DNA of 22,500 nucleotides from Sphaeroforma sirkka (taxonomy: Eukaryota; Opisthokonta; Ichthyosporea; Ichthyophonida). The position numbers and the translations under genes are program-made. The stretch spans positions 77,501 to 100,000 of the forward strand of contig LUCW03001537.1 in assembly GCA_001586965.3 (NCBI GenBank), given 5' to 3'. Shown piece by piece: positions 1 to 9,810 of the stretch; position 1 is the stretch's first letter; each line of letters begins with the position of its first letter. The notes beneath the pieces are model-generated. The model saw nothing but the letters and a program-made list of their open reading frames with translations, did not search any database and was not told the DNA's origin.

Positions 1-455
1 ATGTCATCACTCATCAGGCCGCCTAGCAAATGGTCTTTTGGGTCGACCATTTTTTTAAAATTGAGTTTGACAAACCGAAAAAAAAATATTGCTCTACAAG
101 ATGCATGGCCCACTCTGGAGGCCTGGATTGGTCTCCGTAGAGAATTTAAATGCAATTTGCTGGAGATCGAGAGGGTCATAACAATAGTACATGCGACATA
201 TATAAACGCTTTCCAGTAGCAACAATGACATTAAAAATAAACATTACAACAGTGATAATGAAGAGCTGATCAACGCAATATACTGGTTCTTCAATGTACA
301 TGGACAGTGTCTTATCTGAAATATATCTGAATTTGTCATGGAGACTTTTTGTGTTCTATAGATGGTATTCTTGCAGTTGCCAGCAGCGGTCACTGTGAGT
401 TTGTAGGTACGGATGGTGTGTGTTTTTTTACCCTTATCTAGCCAATGCAGCAACA
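1..455. other. Region upstream of the PPR gene, no confident gene
   Basis: AT-rich leader of the PPR gene. A pyrimidine-rich stretch at 421-439 ends in CTAG at 438-441, a convincing 3' splice site, and GTGAGT lies at 395-400, so a short leader intron (395-441) or a longer one is possible. On the minus strand an open stretch of about 60 codons (355 down to 176) begins right after an AG and has a hydrophobic segment. It has no recognisable family and could be chance. The plus-strand open frame at 1-219 also resembles nothing I know. Confidence 0.4.
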
Positions 456-3400
456 ATGCCGGCGTACATGCCTCCAGGGTGCACCAGTCGGGGCTACGCT
501 GATGTCCAAAAAGTAGTACAGGCGGGATTCGGCGTACACATGCAGACTCTTAGAAAAACACACATAGGCAAAAGCTTTCTTTTGAGACCTACGTCAGCGA
601 CGCCCAAGCACGAAATGGGACCACAATTAGTAGAGGGAAGTAGACTGACAACGGTGCGGTGGTCGGACCAGTGTTGCATATCATGTTGCTTGCGATTATC
701 AGATGCGTCGATTCGGTGTACCATGGTACCTCGACGTTATGCGCATACTCAACATGACCGCGGACGCGGCGGCAGACCTGAATACAAACGTGGAGCTAGG
801 TTGAAGACGTCTATTGAGAGTAAGGATAATCATAAACTGAAACGAAATAACAAGAACGGTGGTAAAGTCGACGTAAGTACAAAAGCGGTCTCAGACGTCG
901 ACCTCAGACAAAGTGGGCAGATGGAAGAAGTACGCAGGGGTGTAGGTCACTTGGGACAAGGAGGGACGAACGATAGGATAGGATTTCGTGGAGCGGAGGA
1001 CGGTGTCTTTAACGATACACTGAGTGCACGTACACAAGCGACAGGTATCTCAACATCGCCAGTCCGTTCGCGAATACAGGCCGCGGCTGATCTGGGTAAT
1101 GTGCTTCTAGGGTACATAAAGAAAGCTACGAAGCCTGTCGGACCTGAGGATGCAAAGCCAGAAACCTTAGCTATTGAGAAACCATATGAGGTAGGGCAGA
1201 CTGGGCACGATCTTGGGCGCAGCAAAGAGCAGGTTAATCCTGGAGAGGTTACCCTACAGAGCGTGAGCTTTTTCAAGCTTAAGGAATGGCAGCACAATGC
1301 TCTATATCGTGATCATGCCGCAAGCGTGGAAAAAGTCACTTTGAAAATACCTTCGGGTGAACACAAGGAGAAGACGTTACCATCACGGCTAGTAGAGAGC
1401 GAGCGATTATACTCTAAGCGAAGTGGTAAAGACTTTCACTCGCATACCGATGAACCACTACATTCGCAACCGAGTACTCGTCTTCTGAAATTGGTATCTG
1501 ATGGAAATAAGAAGGGGACTTTAAATGCGGCAGTTATGTACACTGAGCAAATATTGAGCGAGGGGTCATTGTTAAAGGAGGCATTTGTGGACGACGTTAT
1601 TGATGTTTGCATACGTGCACGCAAACCGAGTTTGTGCGCGCGTGTGCTCGAGGAAGTAAGGGCAAGTGGTGAACCGGTGTTTATACGGCACTTGCTGTCA
1701 ACAGCATCGATTTTCGGCAACGAGGGTGATATAAGCGGTGTGCGAAATTTCATTGCAAGTAGTCGTCAAGCATATCCGAAATACTTCAAGCACAAGGACA
1801 AATCTGCGAAGGATATATATCATTATCTAGCAGACCTACACGCGGCGGAGGGCAACTTGACGGCCGCTCGAACGTTGCTTGAAGGCATGGGGTCTCCAAG
1901 TACAACGACGTACAATACGCTTATGAAAGCCTATCTTGTTGCTGGACAACCGAGAAGAGCTTTGTGGGTGCTACAGACGATGAGGAATACGGGTGTGGCG
2001 CAGGATGTACAGGCCTACAATACGGCTATACAGGCATGTGTGGCGATGGCAGATGCTCCCACAGCATGTTCATTGTTCGACGAGCTCAAGGCCGCAGAAG
2101 GTCTCGAACCCGACGCGGTAACGTACAACGGTGTCCTGAAAGCATTGCAATCGTCCAAGGATTCTGCTCAGAGTGAGGGCATACTCCACGAGATGAAGGA
2201 ACGAGGCATCCAAGTTGATTCATTACATCTTCAAGGTACTCATACTAGGCTCAATTCAAGGGAGACGGTGGTCCCTGGGGAGGCATCGCAGGTGGTTTCC
2301 AAGGAAACTGCGTTGTTCAATGGCAGTGAAAATACGAATCATACCGATAGCACTTTCACGCCACAAATAGTGGACGGAGAGTTAATCGATGTCCAGAGTT
2401 TACAACACAAACCTCAGGACGTTCAGCTCAATCCGCTCCGAAAGTCACTGTTGGAGGGGTTCAAATTGCGAACTGGCGCAGATGCAGCACTGAATGCCGA
2501 GCGATTGCAAAATATGAGCACACTGCTAGAAAACAGTACTGTGGACGATGCCATAAAACACTTCGCAGAGGCACGCGAGACCGATATGTTTGCTGCGGTG
2601 TTACAACTGGCTTCGATTTCGGAGAGGCGGGTGAGTGCTCAAGACTACTTGACCGCGGCGCAGGCGTGTGAGAAGGCGGATGATCTGGCTAGCTTGGAGG
2701 AATTAATGGCACAAATGCGCATCAAGCATAAAGATCTGTTCAATGATTACCGGGGTGGTGATGCACTGCACTGTCTAATTGCGATGTACACCAAGCAGGG
2801 CCGTGTGGCCGAGGCCAGGCAGACGTTCAACAGTATTGTGCAGCCTCGCTTGCACAGTTATAGCGAGCTTATGAAGGCGTATATCATGGAAAAGCAGTCA
2901 GCAGAGGTCTCAAATTTGTTGAGCGAGATGATGTTCAAGGGCGTTGCGGTCGATGAATCGACATACAACTCGTGCCTGGGTACTTGTGCTAGCGTGCGTG
3001 AAGGGGAAACGGCTTTGATGTTACTGGGGCATATGCAGGAAGTAAGTATGATCGAACCCACGAGCGCCACATACGACGCCGTGATGTCAGCTCTGATTCG
3101 CGATAAGGACGGCAAAAATACGATATTGGTGGCTCGGGCCATGCGTCGACGAGGCTATGCTCTGCAGACTGATGCTAAGCACCGCTTTGTAGTGGCGTGT
3201 GTGCGGCAGAAAAAGTTTGCGGAAGCGGCCAAGTGCGCCGAAGAATTATTGAACGAAGGCGTGCTACTGCCAAGCTTGGATGTTTTGTCGGCGCTACGGG
3301 TGTTTGAAACGACTCGTAAGCCTCAGTTGGGGTTGAAGGTATTGATGCAGGCTGAAAAGAAAGACATGCTTGTAGTGAAAGCACACTACGCATATCTGGT

Positions 3401-6400
3401 CGAGAGTTATGCGTCTCATAGCGATTTCCATTCAATGCGGATATTGGCGAGGTACATATCTGGCACGCCGGAAGGTTTTAAACCAAGTTCTACTTACATG
3501 ACTAATATGATAACGTCACATCTCGACAAAGCTGATATTTCTGAAGTGAAGAAGCTGCTGAAAGAAATCAGTGGACCCCTTACGATCCCATATAGCAGGT
3601 TTATGCAAGCATATGCGGATGCGAATCAACCGGAGAATGTACTGGAACTCATGCAGGCAATGCGCAGTAACGGTGTCGAGCGAGACTTTTTCCCTTACAG
3701 TCTTGCCTTCAGTGCTTGTGCGAAGACTAATAATGGAGACCTTGCTTACGCGTTGGTTTTAGAGCTAAATGCTCAGGATGTGATTGCCCCCACCCAGAAG
3801 ATGTATGCAGAAGCTGTGATGGCATTGGAAGGTTCCAACGATGGCGAGCGTGCCGATCACGTTGTTGATGAGATCGCCAAGATGATCAATACGCGTGGGT
3901 ACCATGATATTGTTGCGGTGCGAAACTTGCTGAACTCCACGAGTAGACATTCCACGGCATTATACAATAAGTTTATGCATGCATATGCACGCGCAGACGC
4001 CCCAGACAATGTATTGCGAATTCTGGAAATAATGAGCCAAAATCGCGTCGCGCGGGACCTTCAGTCGTATCAACTCGTGCTGAGTGCTTGTAGGGAGCTT
4101 AAGTATGGAAACCTTGCACACTCGATCTTTCGCGATCTGCAACGTACGGGTCTTACGATAACCGAACGGATGTATGCAGACGCTGTCATGGCCCTGAACT
4201 CTAGTCGTAGCAATCGCGCTATCATCGTATACTCAGAGATGTTGAAGAGAGACTTCCGGTTGCCTAAAAAAGAGCATCAATTGTTAAATAACACCAGCTT
4301 GAGACCTAAGAACGATTCGTTGAAGGTATTTACTGGTATGAAAATTCTCCTGGATCACGGTGTATTGCTGAAGGAAGTACACGCGGAGGAGGCAACGAAG
4401 GTCTTCATTGGTCACGGCAGACCTGACCTATGTGAGCGTATTATACACGAGGCACGCGTGGAGAGCAACCTAACTGTGCCTATGATTGTGTACAACAACA
4501 CAGCCAGTGCACTTGCTAAGGTCGAAGATGTGCATACTTTGCGTACCGTTGTAGCACATCTTCTTAAGGAGTATCCCATCCATCAAGCTGGCAGTACGGC
4601 GACGGGCGCCGTGAAGGTACTGCTCGAGATGTATGCTCAGAGGGGAGAACTCAAGGATGCCTGGGAGCTAATAGCGTCCTCGAGTATACCACAGACGGTC
4701 ATGTACAATGTACTGATTAAGACTCACACCACTGCGGCACACCCAGAGCGTGTCCTAGACGTACTACGTGAGATGAAAGAGAAACGCACACCAGCCGATG
4801 TAACAACTTATACTAAGAGTATGCATGCCTGGAGCATGATTGACGATTCTCTAACGGCGGAAGCGATGATTAATGAGATTACAGCTCTGGCGTCGGTTAA
4901 TGACATCAAGCCGAATCTGAAGACACACAACAAAATATTAGAGGCTTCGGCCAAAGTGGGTGATCCGAAACAATTCGTAGAGGTCTTGCATCAGATGCAC
5001 AGCGGTATGACTGACAAATCCGCGAAAGAAGTGTTGCAAGATCTGATCTCTATCAAGATCAAGAGAGGGGAGTTGCGGGATGCTTGGAAACTGGCGGCTA
5101 ATTCGGGGGCATCACCGACAATCGTGTACAACGCACTGTTAAAGAATTATATCTCATCGGCTCAACCTGAGCGTGTAGTGGATGTGCTACGAGAGATGAA
5201 ACGGGAGAGGATGTCACCAGACGTGCTCACGTACAAAACGAGCATGCGTGCTTGGAGCATGCTGGGGGACTTACCCACTGCAGAGGGTCTGTTGGATGAG
5301 GTCATGGCTTTGGCATCTGTGAGTGCGATCAAGCCAAACGCAGCTACACGCGACCATATATTGGAGGTCCTCGCGAACAAGGGCGATTCGAAACGATTTG
5401 TAAAGGGACTTCTGCAAATACTAGTCAACAAGAAGCATACCACTAATCGCTACCGTACAAAAAGGCGCGATGTTGTGGAACTACATGGTGCAGGGGCAAG
5501 TGCACAGGGAATGCACTCTGCACAGACCACGGAAGGGTACAATGCAGCACTATCCCAGGCGATACACGACGGCCAAGCCGCAGAAGCAAACAGACTGCTA
5601 ATGAGTTTGCAGCGGTCCAAGCTAGTACCAAACATACGTACATATCAGCTTGTTTTGACGTGGAACGAAGGCGCTGCCTGGCTAATGAGCCGGATTCATA
5701 CGCCGGAGGGTGTCGAAGCTTTCGCGCAGATATTAGAGGCCTGTCAACATGCAGGCTTGGAAAAGACCATGATCACCACTGAATCCCGCACGCAAATCGA
5801 GCTATACACCCAAATGCTGCAGGACAAATATGGAGGGATGGTCGCTGATGGTAAGGAGATGTACACGTCCGACCAATACGCAGATGCGATGGCTGTGTAC
5901 ATGCACAATAATAATTGGGAGCTAGCCTTGGATATGTGGGATCGCTTGTGTGGGAGCGGGGTACGAAAAGAGCCCAGAGTGTACCAACTGGCGACCCGTG
6001 CGTGTGGCCGGGGAAAGCTGGGTGCGGAGGCGTTGCGGTTGTACTCGGATATGCAGAATGAAGACTTCATGCAGATTCACAGGACTGGCGAATATCATCT
6101 GCTAACCGCGAACAATGTTATCAATGCGTGTGCAAAGGCGGGGATGCACACTTCGGCGTTGGATGTTTTCCGCAAGATGGAGAGTAGAGGAGTGACGCCC
6201 AACTACCTATCGTATCGATTTGCGATGAGTGCATTCAAGAAATCTGGACAGTGGGAACAGGCTTTCGCTCTATTCAATGAGCTCAAGGAGACGCAGAAGG
6301 TCAAGGGAGGCTTGGAGTTTGGTGAGTTTATAGATGTGCTGGTGAGTGCTGGACAGTACGAGAAAGCACTAAACATTTACAAGGAGATGCACCGACAGAA

Positions 6401-8573
6401 GGTTATCCCGGATGGTTACACCAAAACTTTAATCATGAATGCCTACGGCGCAAATGGGCAGTGGCAGGAGGCACTCCGTGAGTTTGAAGGAAAGAAGGAC
6501 ATTGACGGGAAAGATGTTGTGAACACCAGTCTTGTCGATCGTTACCAATCTGTACGGAGCAGTGACAGTCGAACCGACGCCACACACCTATACAACAGTA
6601 TGTTGGGTGCATTCGCCAGGAGCGGACGCTGGCGAGAAGCCGTACATATGTTTGGCGTGATGGACCAAGAACAGATGCATTTGAACACCGCAACTTACGC
6701 GCACGTGATAAGAGCGTTTTGCGAAGCTGGTCAGTGGGTAGAGGCCGAACAGGTTTTGAAAACCCTAGCACCCACCAAGTTAGATATCAATCACAAGCAC
6801 GATTACTATGTGGATGCAGGGGCCAAAGAACTTGTCAGTATATTGCAAGACTTGCTAAAGGGCGGTAGATGGGATGGGTGTGGGTCGCCTCACATATACG
6901 ACTACCTGACGGGGGAGATCTTCTGGCGCAGGGATGACTACATCGACCTCCTCCACGTATACAGAAGAGAGGGTAGGTGGCGACAGTGTGCCACCCATGT
7001 GCGTGATATGCCCACTGCTGGCTTCGTACCCTGTGCAGTGTCCTATAATATGGCCATTGCCGCTTGCAAAGAGGCTGGCGCGAAAGCTCTTGACACTGCC
7101 TTCGATCTGTTTCACGATCTCCAAAATCTGAAACCTACTTACGGCGTGCAGCCGAGTATCGTTACGTATAACACAATTTTTGCGGCTTGTGCGGTGGCGG
7201 GGGAGTATGCGCGTGCTGAGAGCGTGTTCAACGATATGAATGGCATGCAACGGACCGACTCTACATATAGCAGTATAATCACGGCTTGCAGGAAGGCGGG
7301 CATGCCAGAGAAAGTACAGCATTACCTGCATATGCTGGAGCACGAAGATACTTATCTCAAGCCTCAAGACACCATGGCTGCCTACACGAGTGCAATTGCT
7401 GCTTACGCACACTCCGGTTTGCACGCAGAAGCCTTGGCGGTGTTTGACCGTATGACATCGAGAGGTGTGCCCAAGGACACGCTCACGTATACGAATCTGC
7501 TTAAAGCGTGTGTGGAGTCAGAGGACATGGATACTGTTGAAAAAATTCTGAGTGAAATGCGAGAGGGTCTCGTCAGCATGAACAAAGACACCTACTTCTA
7601 CACATTGACTGGGTATGGACGGACAGGACAGGTGGAATCGATGTTGTCTACCTTGAGGCTTATGCTAAGCAGCCACACACACGGGCAAAACTACGCACGA
7701 GGTAGCAAAAGCTATAGTATCATACATGCCAGGAAGCGCGAAGAAGGGGCAATAATGGAGCGCGCATTCTACAACGCACTCAGTTATATGCCCGTGGGAA
7801 CTTCAGAGGATATTGCGTTGGATCTGCGTGATTATTTGAGACTCATTCCATTTCTCAGAACCACACGAATCTATAGCATGATGATGGTGCATCTCAGTAC
7901 ACCAACAAATTGGAAGCACGCCCTACAAATGTTTGACAATATGGAAGAAAATGGTGTCGAGCGAAGCGCAGTGTCCTTTATCATGGCTACATGTGCGTGC
8001 TTGGAAGGGGGCGAACTACCACAGGCACAGCAATTCCTGCACTTTGCACTCACACGCCAGCACAAGTCTAAAGAAACCATGGATTTCGAATACGTGAACT
8101 GGCGCAGGCTCTTGGGAACTATGCACAAGCATGGGGTCGAAGGCATGCAATCGCAACTGGAACTTATATACGAGCGTATAATGGAGACGTCTGTCGAAAT
8201 CGGAGCGACTTGGAGGGCAAAAGACACAACAAAGGAACTCGATCTGCACAACCATTCCCGTGCTCTGGCCAAGGTGGCGGTTAGAAGATTGCTGAACCGC
8301 ATGGTGGAAACACTGGGCACGACGGAGGGCAGAGCGCTGAGAAACAACTTCCGCGGGTTTAATGTGGGGATAGGCTCGCGTAGTGGCGAACAGGGGCCGG
8401 TATTGAAAAAGTGTGTTACGGATCTACTCGAGCAAGAACTGCAACCCCCGATAAGAACACGAAATAATCGAGCACATCTGATAGAAATGAATCAGGATGA
8501 TCTGGACAATTGGCTGCTGGAAACACATATAGCAGCTCAGGCAGACAAAGAAAATATAGAGAACCAAAAGTAA
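456..8573 (+). CDS. Giant PPR-SMR protein, probably organellar RNA-binding
   Basis: An unbroken frame of 2705 codons. The frame is open back to 420, but only through a GTG; the first ATG (456, A at -3) is the better start. The first ~95 residues are basic, poor in acid and contain RRY-A (residues 93-96), like a mitochondrial processing site, so mitochondrial targeting is likely but inferred. Residues ~100-350 are polar and low in motifs. From ~residue 355 to ~2550 the protein is mostly 35-residue PPR helical hairpins, with clear [TAV]-Y-N starts and [DN] ends (for example nt 1902-2215, 2850-2990, 3580-3800, 4690-4830, 6100-6280, 7150-7560). I count roughly 25-30 motifs, some degenerate. The C-terminus is an SMR domain: LDLH at residues 2595-2598, GIGSRS at 2638-2643, then a conserved tail with N-N-R and D-NWL. 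PPR proteins bind single-stranded RNA one base per motif; SMR domains in plant PPR-SMR proteins can cut RNA. Here the usual T-G-x-G loop reads V-G-I-G, so nuclease activity is uncertain. No introns. Confidence 0.93.
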   Translation: MPAYMPPGCTSRGYADVQKVVQAGFGVHMQTLRKTHIGKSFLLRPTSATPKHEMGPQLVEGSRLTTVRWSDQCCISCCLRLSDASIRCTMVPRRYAHTQHDRGRGGRPEYKRGARLKTSIESKDNHKLKRNNKNGGKVDVSTKAVSDVDLRQSGQMEEVRRGVGHLGQGGTNDRIGFRGAEDGVFNDTLSARTQATGISTSPVRSRIQAAADLGNVLLGYIKKATKPVGPEDAKPETLAIEKPYEVGQTGHDLGRSKEQVNPGEVTLQSVSFFKLKEWQHNALYRDHAASVEKVTLKIPSGEHKEKTLPSRLVESERLYSKRSGKDFHSHTDEPLHSQPSTRLLKLVSDGNKKGTLNAAVMYTEQILSEGSLLKEAFVDDVIDVCIRARKPSLCARVLEEVRASGEPVFIRHLLSTASIFGNEGDISGVRNFIASSRQAYPKYFKHKDKSAKDIYHYLADLHAAEGNLTAARTLLEGMGSPSTTTYNTLMKAYLVAGQPRRALWVLQTMRNTGVAQDVQAYNTAIQACVAMADAPTACSLFDELKAAEGLEPDAVTYNGVLKALQSSKDSAQSEGILHEMKERGIQVDSLHLQGTHTRLNSRETVVPGEASQVVSKETALFNGSENTNHTDSTFTPQIVDGELIDVQSLQHKPQDVQLNPLRKSLLEGFKLRTGADAALNAERLQNMSTLLENSTVDDAIKHFAEARETDMFAAVLQLASISERRVSAQDYLTAAQACEKADDLASLEELMAQMRIKHKDLFNDYRGGDALHCLIAMYTKQGRVAEARQTFNSIVQPRLHSYSELMKAYIMEKQSAEVSNLLSEMMFKGVAVDESTYNSCLGTCASVREGETALMLLGHMQEVSMIEPTSATYDAVMSALIRDKDGKNTILVARAMRRRGYALQTDAKHRFVVACVRQKKFAEAAKCAEELLNEGVLLPSLDVLSALRVFETTRKPQLGLKVLMQAEKKDMLVVKAHYAYLVESYASHSDFHSMRILARYISGTPEGFKPSSTYMTNMITSHLDKADISEVKKLLKEISGPLTIPYSRFMQAYADANQPENVLELMQAMRSNGVERDFFPYSLAFSACAKTNNGDLAYALVLELNAQDVIAPTQKMYAEAVMALEGSNDGERADHVVDEIAKMINTRGYHDIVAVRNLLNSTSRHSTALYNKFMHAYARADAPDNVLRILEIMSQNRVARDLQSYQLVLSACRELKYGNLAHSIFRDLQRTGLTITERMYADAVMALNSSRSNRAIIVYSEMLKRDFRLPKKEHQLLNNTSLRPKNDSLKVFTGMKILLDHGVLLKEVHAEEATKVFIGHGRPDLCERIIHEARVESNLTVPMIVYNNTASALAKVEDVHTLRTVVAHLLKEYPIHQAGSTATGAVKVLLEMYAQRGELKDAWELIASSSIPQTVMYNVLIKTHTTAAHPERVLDVLREMKEKRTPADVTTYTKSMHAWSMIDDSLTAEAMINEITALASVNDIKPNLKTHNKILEASAKVGDPKQFVEVLHQMHSGMTDKSAKEVLQDLISIKIKRGELRDAWKLAANSGASPTIVYNALLKNYISSAQPERVVDVLREMKRERMSPDVLTYKTSMRAWSMLGDLPTAEGLLDEVMALASVSAIKPNAATRDHILEVLANKGDSKRFVKGLLQILVNKKHTTNRYRTKRRDVVELHGAGASAQGMHSAQTTEGYNAALSQAIHDGQAAEANRLLMSLQRSKLVPNIRTYQLVLTWNEGAAWLMSRIHTPEGVEAFAQILEACQHAGLEKTMITTESRTQIELYTQMLQDKYGGMVADGKEMYTSDQYADAMAVYMHNNNWELALDMWDRLCGSGVRKEPRVYQLATRACGRGKLGAEALRLYSDMQNEDFMQIHRTGEYHLLTANNVINACAKAGMHTSALDVFRKMESRGVTPNYLSYRFAMSAFKKSGQWEQAFALFNELKETQKVKGGLEFGEFIDVLVSAGQYEKALNIYKEMHRQKVIPDGYTKTLIMNAYGANGQWQEALREFEGKKDIDGKDVVNTSLVDRYQSVRSSDSRTDATHLYNSMLGAFARSGRWREAVHMFGVMDQEQMHLNTATYAHVIRAFCEAGQWVEAEQVLKTLAPTKLDINHKHDYYVDAGAKELVSILQDLLKGGRWDGCGSPHIYDYLTGEIFWRRDDYIDLLHVYRREGRWRQCATHVRDMPTAGFVPCAVSYNMAIAACKEAGAKALDTAFDLFHDLQNLKPTYGVQPSIVTYNTIFAACAVAGEYARAESVFNDMNGMQRTDSTYSSIITACRKAGMPEKVQHYLHMLEHEDTYLKPQDTMAAYTSAIAAYAHSGLHAEALAVFDRMTSRGVPKDTLTYTNLLKACVESEDMDTVEKILSEMREGLVSMNKDTYFYTLTGYGRTGQVESMLSTLRLMLSSHTHGQNYARGSKSYSIIHARKREEGAIMERAFYNALSYMPVGTSEDIALDLRDYLRLIPFLRTTRIYSMMMVHLSTPTNWKHALQMFDNMEENGVERSAVSFIMATCACLEGGELPQAQQFLHFALTRQHKSKETMDFEYVNWRRLLGTMHKHGVEGMQSQLELIYERIMETSVEIGATWRAKDTTKELDLHNHSRALAKVAVRRLLNRMVETLGTTEGRALRNNFRGFNVGIGSRSGEQGPVLKKCVTDLLEQELQPPIRTRNNRAHLIEMNQDDLDNWLLETHIAAQADKENIENQK
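3560..4210 (+). repeat. Second internal duplication of PPR modules (124-residue period)
   Basis: The blocks starting near 3580 and 3952 align at an offset of 372 nt (124 residues). Shared landmarks are Y-[SN]-[RK]-F-M-[QH]-A-Y-A, [EQD]-N-V-L, V-[EA]-R-D, S-A-C and M-Y-A-[ED]-A-V-M-A-L. It precedes the 141-residue duplication, so the array grew by repeated block duplication with different unit lengths. Confidence 0.8.
4629..5421 (+). repeat. Tandem duplication of a four-PPR module inside the PPR gene
   Basis: Two consecutive blocks (about 4629-4998 and 5052-5421) align at a constant offset of 423 nt, i.e. 141 residues or four PPR lengths. Shared landmarks are R-G-E-L-[KR]-D-A-W at 4641 and 5064, P-E-R-V-[LV]-D-V-L-R-E-M-K, M-[HR]-A-W-S-M, and A-L-A-S-V followed by I-K-P-N. 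The DNA has diverged considerably, so this is an old in-frame duplication and not an assembly artefact. Confidence 0.85.
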
Positions 8574-8930
8574 ATAATATCTTGCCAAGTGATTTTGTGT
8601 TCGATATTGACATATATCCATATAACACCAAGGCCAAAATTGATATATGTTATACATACATATCTCACCGTGTATGATCAAGTATACCTGCGTACCTACT
8701 CTATCGTTAGCCATTCGTATACCTATCAATCAAAATATCTGTAGAAATCTAGGTACAGAGTGAAAGTGTAAATTATGTGCATGTACCTGGTAAACATACG
8801 CGTATACGAATATAAATATCATTATATACATATATATATACATGTATATTTACATATTTAATCTATCTGTCAATCTGTCTATCTATCTATCTATATATAT
8901 ATATATGTGTGTGTGTGTATGTGAGTGTAT

Positions 8931-8988
<58 letters not shown>

Positions 8989-9034
8989 CGTATATAAACA
9001 CACATCATTATCATTATATTTAGATGTAAATGTT

Positions 9035-9070
<36 letters not shown>

Positions 9071-9086
9071 CACGCATCTATATGTA

Positions 9087-9169
<83 letters not shown>

Positions 9170-9270
9170 CTGACTTTGTCAAACATGCAAAAATTATTGA
9201 TACCGATGCAAAAAAAATATTGATGCGTTATATATATATATGTATATATATACATATATATCTATATATA

Positions 9271-9351
<81 letters not shown>
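8574..9351. repeat. PPR 3' flank and compound TA/TG/TATC microsatellite block
   Basis: After the PPR stop there are about 290 nt of AT-rich sequence with no canonical AATAAA, then simple repeats: ATCT units (about 8877-8892), TA, TG (about 8906-8919), TA (about 8929-8989), and long TA tracts at about 9037-9072, 9097-9168 and 9272-9353. Every open frame here is Tyr-Ile or His-Thr repetition and is not coding. Confidence 0.95.
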
Positions 9352-9357
<6 letters not shown>

Positions 9358-9586
9358 AAGTGACTGTATCTACCTTCGAACAATCAGATTTATATCCCGA
9401 TTGCAAAAAAATCGTTTCATATGTATGTTTTGTGATGCATTTTAAGTAATAAGAGCTTGCAGGTTATATTCCCACTATTCATATTTGTGTCGAAATTACT
9501 GACATCTGAATCGAATGTTTTTATCTACTGAAAAATTGTAGGACTCATGTAAGTAGTGACAAATCTTGTAGAATTAAAGTATGATG
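9352..9586 (+). repeat. Dispersed direct repeat, copy 1
   Basis: About 235 bp that match 11574-11835 in the same orientation. Shared landmarks in order are the TGTGATGCATTT block, AAGTA[AG]TAAGA[GA]CTTGCAGGT, GAAATTACTGAC, CTGAATCGAATGTTT, ATCTACTGAAAAATTGTA and GTAGTGACAAA. Small indels and substitutions separate the copies. This copy directly follows a TA microsatellite, while copy 2 directly precedes one. No open frame is conserved between the copies. Confidence 0.9.
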
Positions 9587-9810
9587 AAAAAATGCCTATA
9601 TATAGGTTACAGACTATCTAAATGTTTGGAGTAGTTTCATTTTCTTTACCTACAGGGGATAGAGTTTGGGGTATATTTTAATATTTATACTAGCGTGCAC
9701 TGGATATTTATGATTGTCACTATATCTACACTTGTTTGTAATCAGCGACAAATAGAAGAATTCCTGTATGATGAGAATTGCAAGTTCCATATATCAAAAT
9801 TGTACGTGTG

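Noticed and set aside
420..455. GTG at 420 as the start of the PPR protein
   Set aside because: Eukaryotic initiation at GTG is rare; an ATG with A at -3 lies 36 nt downstream and the intervening codons overlap a likely splice acceptor tract.
8883..9363. Several Tyr-Ile-rich open frames on both strands (also at 11789-12446 and 20489-21448)
   Set aside because: They are direct translations of TA and TG microsatellites with no other sequence content.
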